64,000 bases of DNA from JAHDHW01 sp963793295. Its GTDB lineage: Bacteria > Bacteroidota > Bacteroidia > Chitinophagales > Saprospiraceae. Under the pieces are notes generated by a model, which was given only the letters and a program-made list of their open reading frames with translations, made no database searches and was not told the DNA's origin. The stretch is from the NCBI GenBank assembly GCA_963793295.1, contig CAWBZX010000013.1, forward strand, positions 62,001 to 126,000. Reading direction: 5' to 3'. Positions 62,219 through 64,000 of this stretch are shown here, piece after piece; within the stretch, counting starts at the first letter, position 1; each line of letters begins with the position of its first letter. The position numbers were made by a program, and so were the translations under genes.

Positions 62219-62574
62219 ATTATTTACTCGTTTTTGTTGGAGGAGGAATTGGCAGCATTTGTCGTTATGGAATCGCAATATTGATCAAAGATTATAATGT
62301 AACTTTTCCATTTGCTACTCTGTTGGCGAATATCATCAGCTGCATCATCCTGGGAGCATTAGTGGGCATGAGTTTAAAAGGGAGTCTTCACGATTACCAA
62401 AAACTAATCTTCATGACTGGATTCTGTGGTGGGTTCAGTACTTTTTCTACCTTCTCTTATGAAACTTTCCATTTACTACAGTCCGGTGCGTTTATTCATG
62501 CATTTGCTAATATTTTCTTTAGCCTTTTTGTTTGCTTAATTTGTATATATTTGGGACTCAAACTGGTTGGGTGA
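62215..62574 (+). CDS. crcB: Fluoride efflux channel CrcB/Fluc
   Basis: A 119-residue, four-helix fluoride channel. It begins with GTG, overlapping the preceding stop by four bases. Motifs: GGGIGSICRYGIAIL, LLANIISCIILGALVG and GFCGGFSTFSTFSYE (fluoride path). Single-gene form, so it would work as an antiparallel homodimer. No fluoride riboswitch is apparent upstream because the gene is coupled to the transferase. Confidence 0.93.
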   Translation: MNYLLVFVGGGIGSICRYGIAILIKDYNVTFPFATLLANIISCIILGALVGMSLKGSLHDYQKLIFMTGFCGGFSTFSTFSYETFHLLQSGAFIHAFANIFFSLFVCLICIYLGLKLVG

Positions 62575-62654
62575 GTTCATTTGTCTTTGTATCTTCCTTC
62601 TGTTATTTTAATTATTTTCTTTTTAAAAAACCACTAACACATAACCAAATCGCT

Positions 62655-63596
62655 ATGGATCTTACGCATGATATGCTTGATAGGTTGGAACAACTTGAAA
62701 AGAAATTTGCAGCAATGGGGCAAAATATGCAGTCCTATCTGGATGGATTGCTGTATGCAGATTATTTGACTTATTGGGATTATATTCACCTCGATACTTT
62801 GCTTAGTTTGCAAACACCAAAAACTCAAATTCCCGATGAAAAAATCTTTATTCTTTATCATCAGATAACCGAGTTGTATTTTAAACTGATATTAAATGCT
62901 ACAGAGCTGATTGCAGAAAAAGAGGATCTCGATTTGAAATATTTTAAAAGGCAATTGAAACGGATCAATAATTATTTTGGAAATTTGGTTTCCTCTTTTG
63001 ATATTATGGTAGAAGGAATGGACAAAGAGGAATTTTTAAAATTCAGGATGAGTCTACTCCCTGCAAGTGGATTTCAGTCTGCACAGTATCGGATGATTGA
63101 AATTGTCAGCACTGACCTTCAAAATTTGGTTCACTTTTCAAAAAGAGAAACTATTTCCGCTACTTCCGGTATTGAAGAATTATACCCGGTTTTATATTGG
63201 AAATCTGGAGCTACAGAACTGGCAACCGGCAAAAAAACCCTGACGCTCCGGCAGTTTGAAAACAAATATTCAAAACCATTTGTACGCCTGGCACATAAAT
63301 ATAAAAAGTGTAACATTTGGCAGTGTTATAAAAAGCTGAGTGAAGCAGATCAAAAAGATAAAGAATTAATAACTCTTCTCAAAGAACACGATACGAATGC
63401 AAATGTCCGATGGCCATTGTCGCACTATCGTTCCGCTGTTCGTTATTTGGACAATAAACCTAATATCATCGAAGCCACCGGTGGAACCAATTGGCAAAAG
63501 TATCTGCCTCCAAAAAACCAAAGGATAATTTTCTTTCCTGAATTGTGGGATGAGGAAGAATTGAACAATTGGGGAAAAAGCGTGAAGTTTAATTAA
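62655..63596 (+). CDS. kynA: Tryptophan 2,3-dioxygenase
   Basis: A 313-residue heme enzyme from the ATG at 62655 (MDLTHDMLDRLEQL). The open frame extends upstream to 62532 but this overlaps crcB by 43 bases and adds a membrane-like segment. Motifs: LYADYLTYWDYIHLDTLLSL, FILYHQITELYFKLIL (heme-binding His), SLLPASGFQSAQYRMIE, and RWPLSHYRSAVRYL with EATGGTNWQKYL (substrate loop). It opens the kynurenine pathway. Other pathway genes are not in this window. Confidence 0.93.
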   Translation: MDLTHDMLDRLEQLEKKFAAMGQNMQSYLDGLLYADYLTYWDYIHLDTLLSLQTPKTQIPDEKIFILYHQITELYFKLILNATELIAEKEDLDLKYFKRQLKRINNYFGNLVSSFDIMVEGMDKEEFLKFRMSLLPASGFQSAQYRMIEIVSTDLQNLVHFSKRETISATSGIEELYPVLYWKSGATELATGKKTLTLRQFENKYSKPFVRLAHKYKKCNIWQCYKKLSEADQKDKELITLLKEHDTNANVRWPLSHYRSAVRYLDNKPNIIEATGGTNWQKYLPPKNQRIIFFPELWDEEELNNWGKSVKFN

Positions 63597-63619
63597 AAAT
63601 ACAACGCGGATTTTTTGTT

Positions 63620-63686
63620 TCACGCAAAGGCGCAAAAGACGCGAAGCTTTGAAATATCTTCTTTGCGTCTCTGCGCCTTTGCGTGA
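63620..63686. repeat. Inverted repeat of CGCAAAGGCGC type
   Basis: TCACGCAAAGGCGCA (63620-63634) and its exact complement (63672-63686) enclose a partly paired spacer with more GACGC/GCGTC units. This kind of GC-rich palindrome is found in many unrelated bacterial genomes, and here it sits between two convergent genes, where it could also end transcription. Confidence 0.8.
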
Positions 63687-63698
63687 TCTTTTTATTTC

Positions 63699-64000
63699 TT
63701 AGCGATTCAGCTCAACCTTTATTCCGAGGCTTACTTCATCGGAAAGGTCTATAGTTTCGCCATTTACAGTTTCTGCTAATTTCAAATCTACCGCAAGTGT
63801 TTCGTTGCAAATGTAATCGCTAAAAGTTTCAACAGCTGAAGTAATTGCTTTGTGATTTTGCAGCGTTACAACAATTTTATCTGTAACGTTGAAATCTTTA
63901 TTTTTCCGGATGTTCTGGATACGATTTACTAGTTCACGTGCTGTACCTTCAGCAAGTAATTCATCCGTAATCGTAACGTCTAATGCCACAGTCAATGGGC
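63699..64000 (-). CDS. ileS: Isoleucyl-tRNA synthetase, 3' end only
   Basis: The C-terminal ~100 residues, cut by the window edge: VTITDELLAEGTARELVNRI (conserved in IleS anticodon-proximal domain), then NIRKNKDFNVTDKIVVTL, and a DUF5915-type end (NGETIDLSDEVSLGIKVELN). The main body lies beyond 64000. Confidence 0.9.
   Translation of the reverse strand, partial: PLTVALDVTITDELLAEGTARELVNRIQNIRKNKDFNVTDKIVVTLQNHKAITSAVETFSDYICNETLAVDLKLAETVNGETIDLSDEVSLGIKVELNR

Noticed and set aside
62532..62654. Upstream extension of tryptophan 2,3-dioxygenase
   Set aside because: The extra 41 codons overlap crcB and read as another frame of that membrane gene; homologous enzymes start near the ATG at 62655.
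1..64000. CRISPR arrays, rRNA genes, intact insertion sequences or prophage
   Set aside because: I saw no regularly spaced direct repeats, no rRNA sequence, no intact transposase and no phage structural genes; only recombinase remnants were found.

Overview
The window looks like a chromosomal segment of a low-GC member of the Bacteroidota, most likely a Saprospirales-type organism. The signs are promoter-like TAnnTTTG boxes with almost no Shine-Dalgarno sequences, a rimP-nusA-infB operon, a BamA/UppS pair, the futalosine menaquinone enzyme MqnC, GH3-family and DUF354 proteins, and very large TPR-CHAT and TPR-histidine-kinase proteins. Species-level placement is inference only.

Layout. 1-9.1 kb: partial MscS-type channel, ECF sigma factor with a small partner, a candidate small RNA, an M28 peptidase, hpt, an alpha/beta hydrolase, tRNA-Gln and a TPR-CHAT protein. 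9.2-12.2 kb: an N-acyl-amino-acid-synthase-like gene, a methyltransferase and an Asp/Glu racemase on one strand, followed by a frameshifted second methyltransferase copy and preceded by a small protein gene. 12.6-19 kb: sigma factor with two tandem anti-sigma-like proteins, then a segment holding dienelactone hydrolase, a patatin-TIR fusion and an SRPBCC protein, bracketed by two remnants of the same serine-recombinase tail. 18.8-28.9 kb: the most unusual part. A cupredoxin, outer-membrane-barrel, TPR sensor kinase and LuxR-type regulator operon is surrounded by three copies of one ~80-bp promoter/operator element. These drive a hexapeptide-repeat protein plus a small protein, a 25-aa peptide plus a GNAT-like protein, and a 69-aa secreted or anchored peptide plus a PLAT-like secreted protein. 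The small protein of the first unit has a paralogue beside the acyl-amino-acid-synthase gene.

29-43 kb: tandem six-helix membrane proteins, DUF354, a second M28 peptidase, LemA with a DUF2207 protein, a HEAT-repeat protein, GH3 and uvrA. 43.3-47.4 kb: a five-gene operon of proteins I do not recognise. 47.4-64 kb: mostly housekeeping: purine nucleoside phosphorylase with mqnC, rimP-nusA-infB, an SRPBCC protein, bamA, uppS, an M3 oligopeptidase, a WecA/MraY-type transferase, crcB, tryptophan 2,3-dioxygenase and the 3' end of ileS.

How it fits together. The 9-29 kb block reads as an accessory region rich in duplications, gene debris and small peptides. My leading hypothesis is a locally encoded sensory circuit: the kinase/regulator pair controls three nearby promoters through the repeated operator, and the outputs are acyltransferase-like enzymes and small peptides. 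This is inferred from repeated DNA and gene order, not demonstrated. The second candidate for an undescribed system is the orphan operon at 43.3-47.4 kb.
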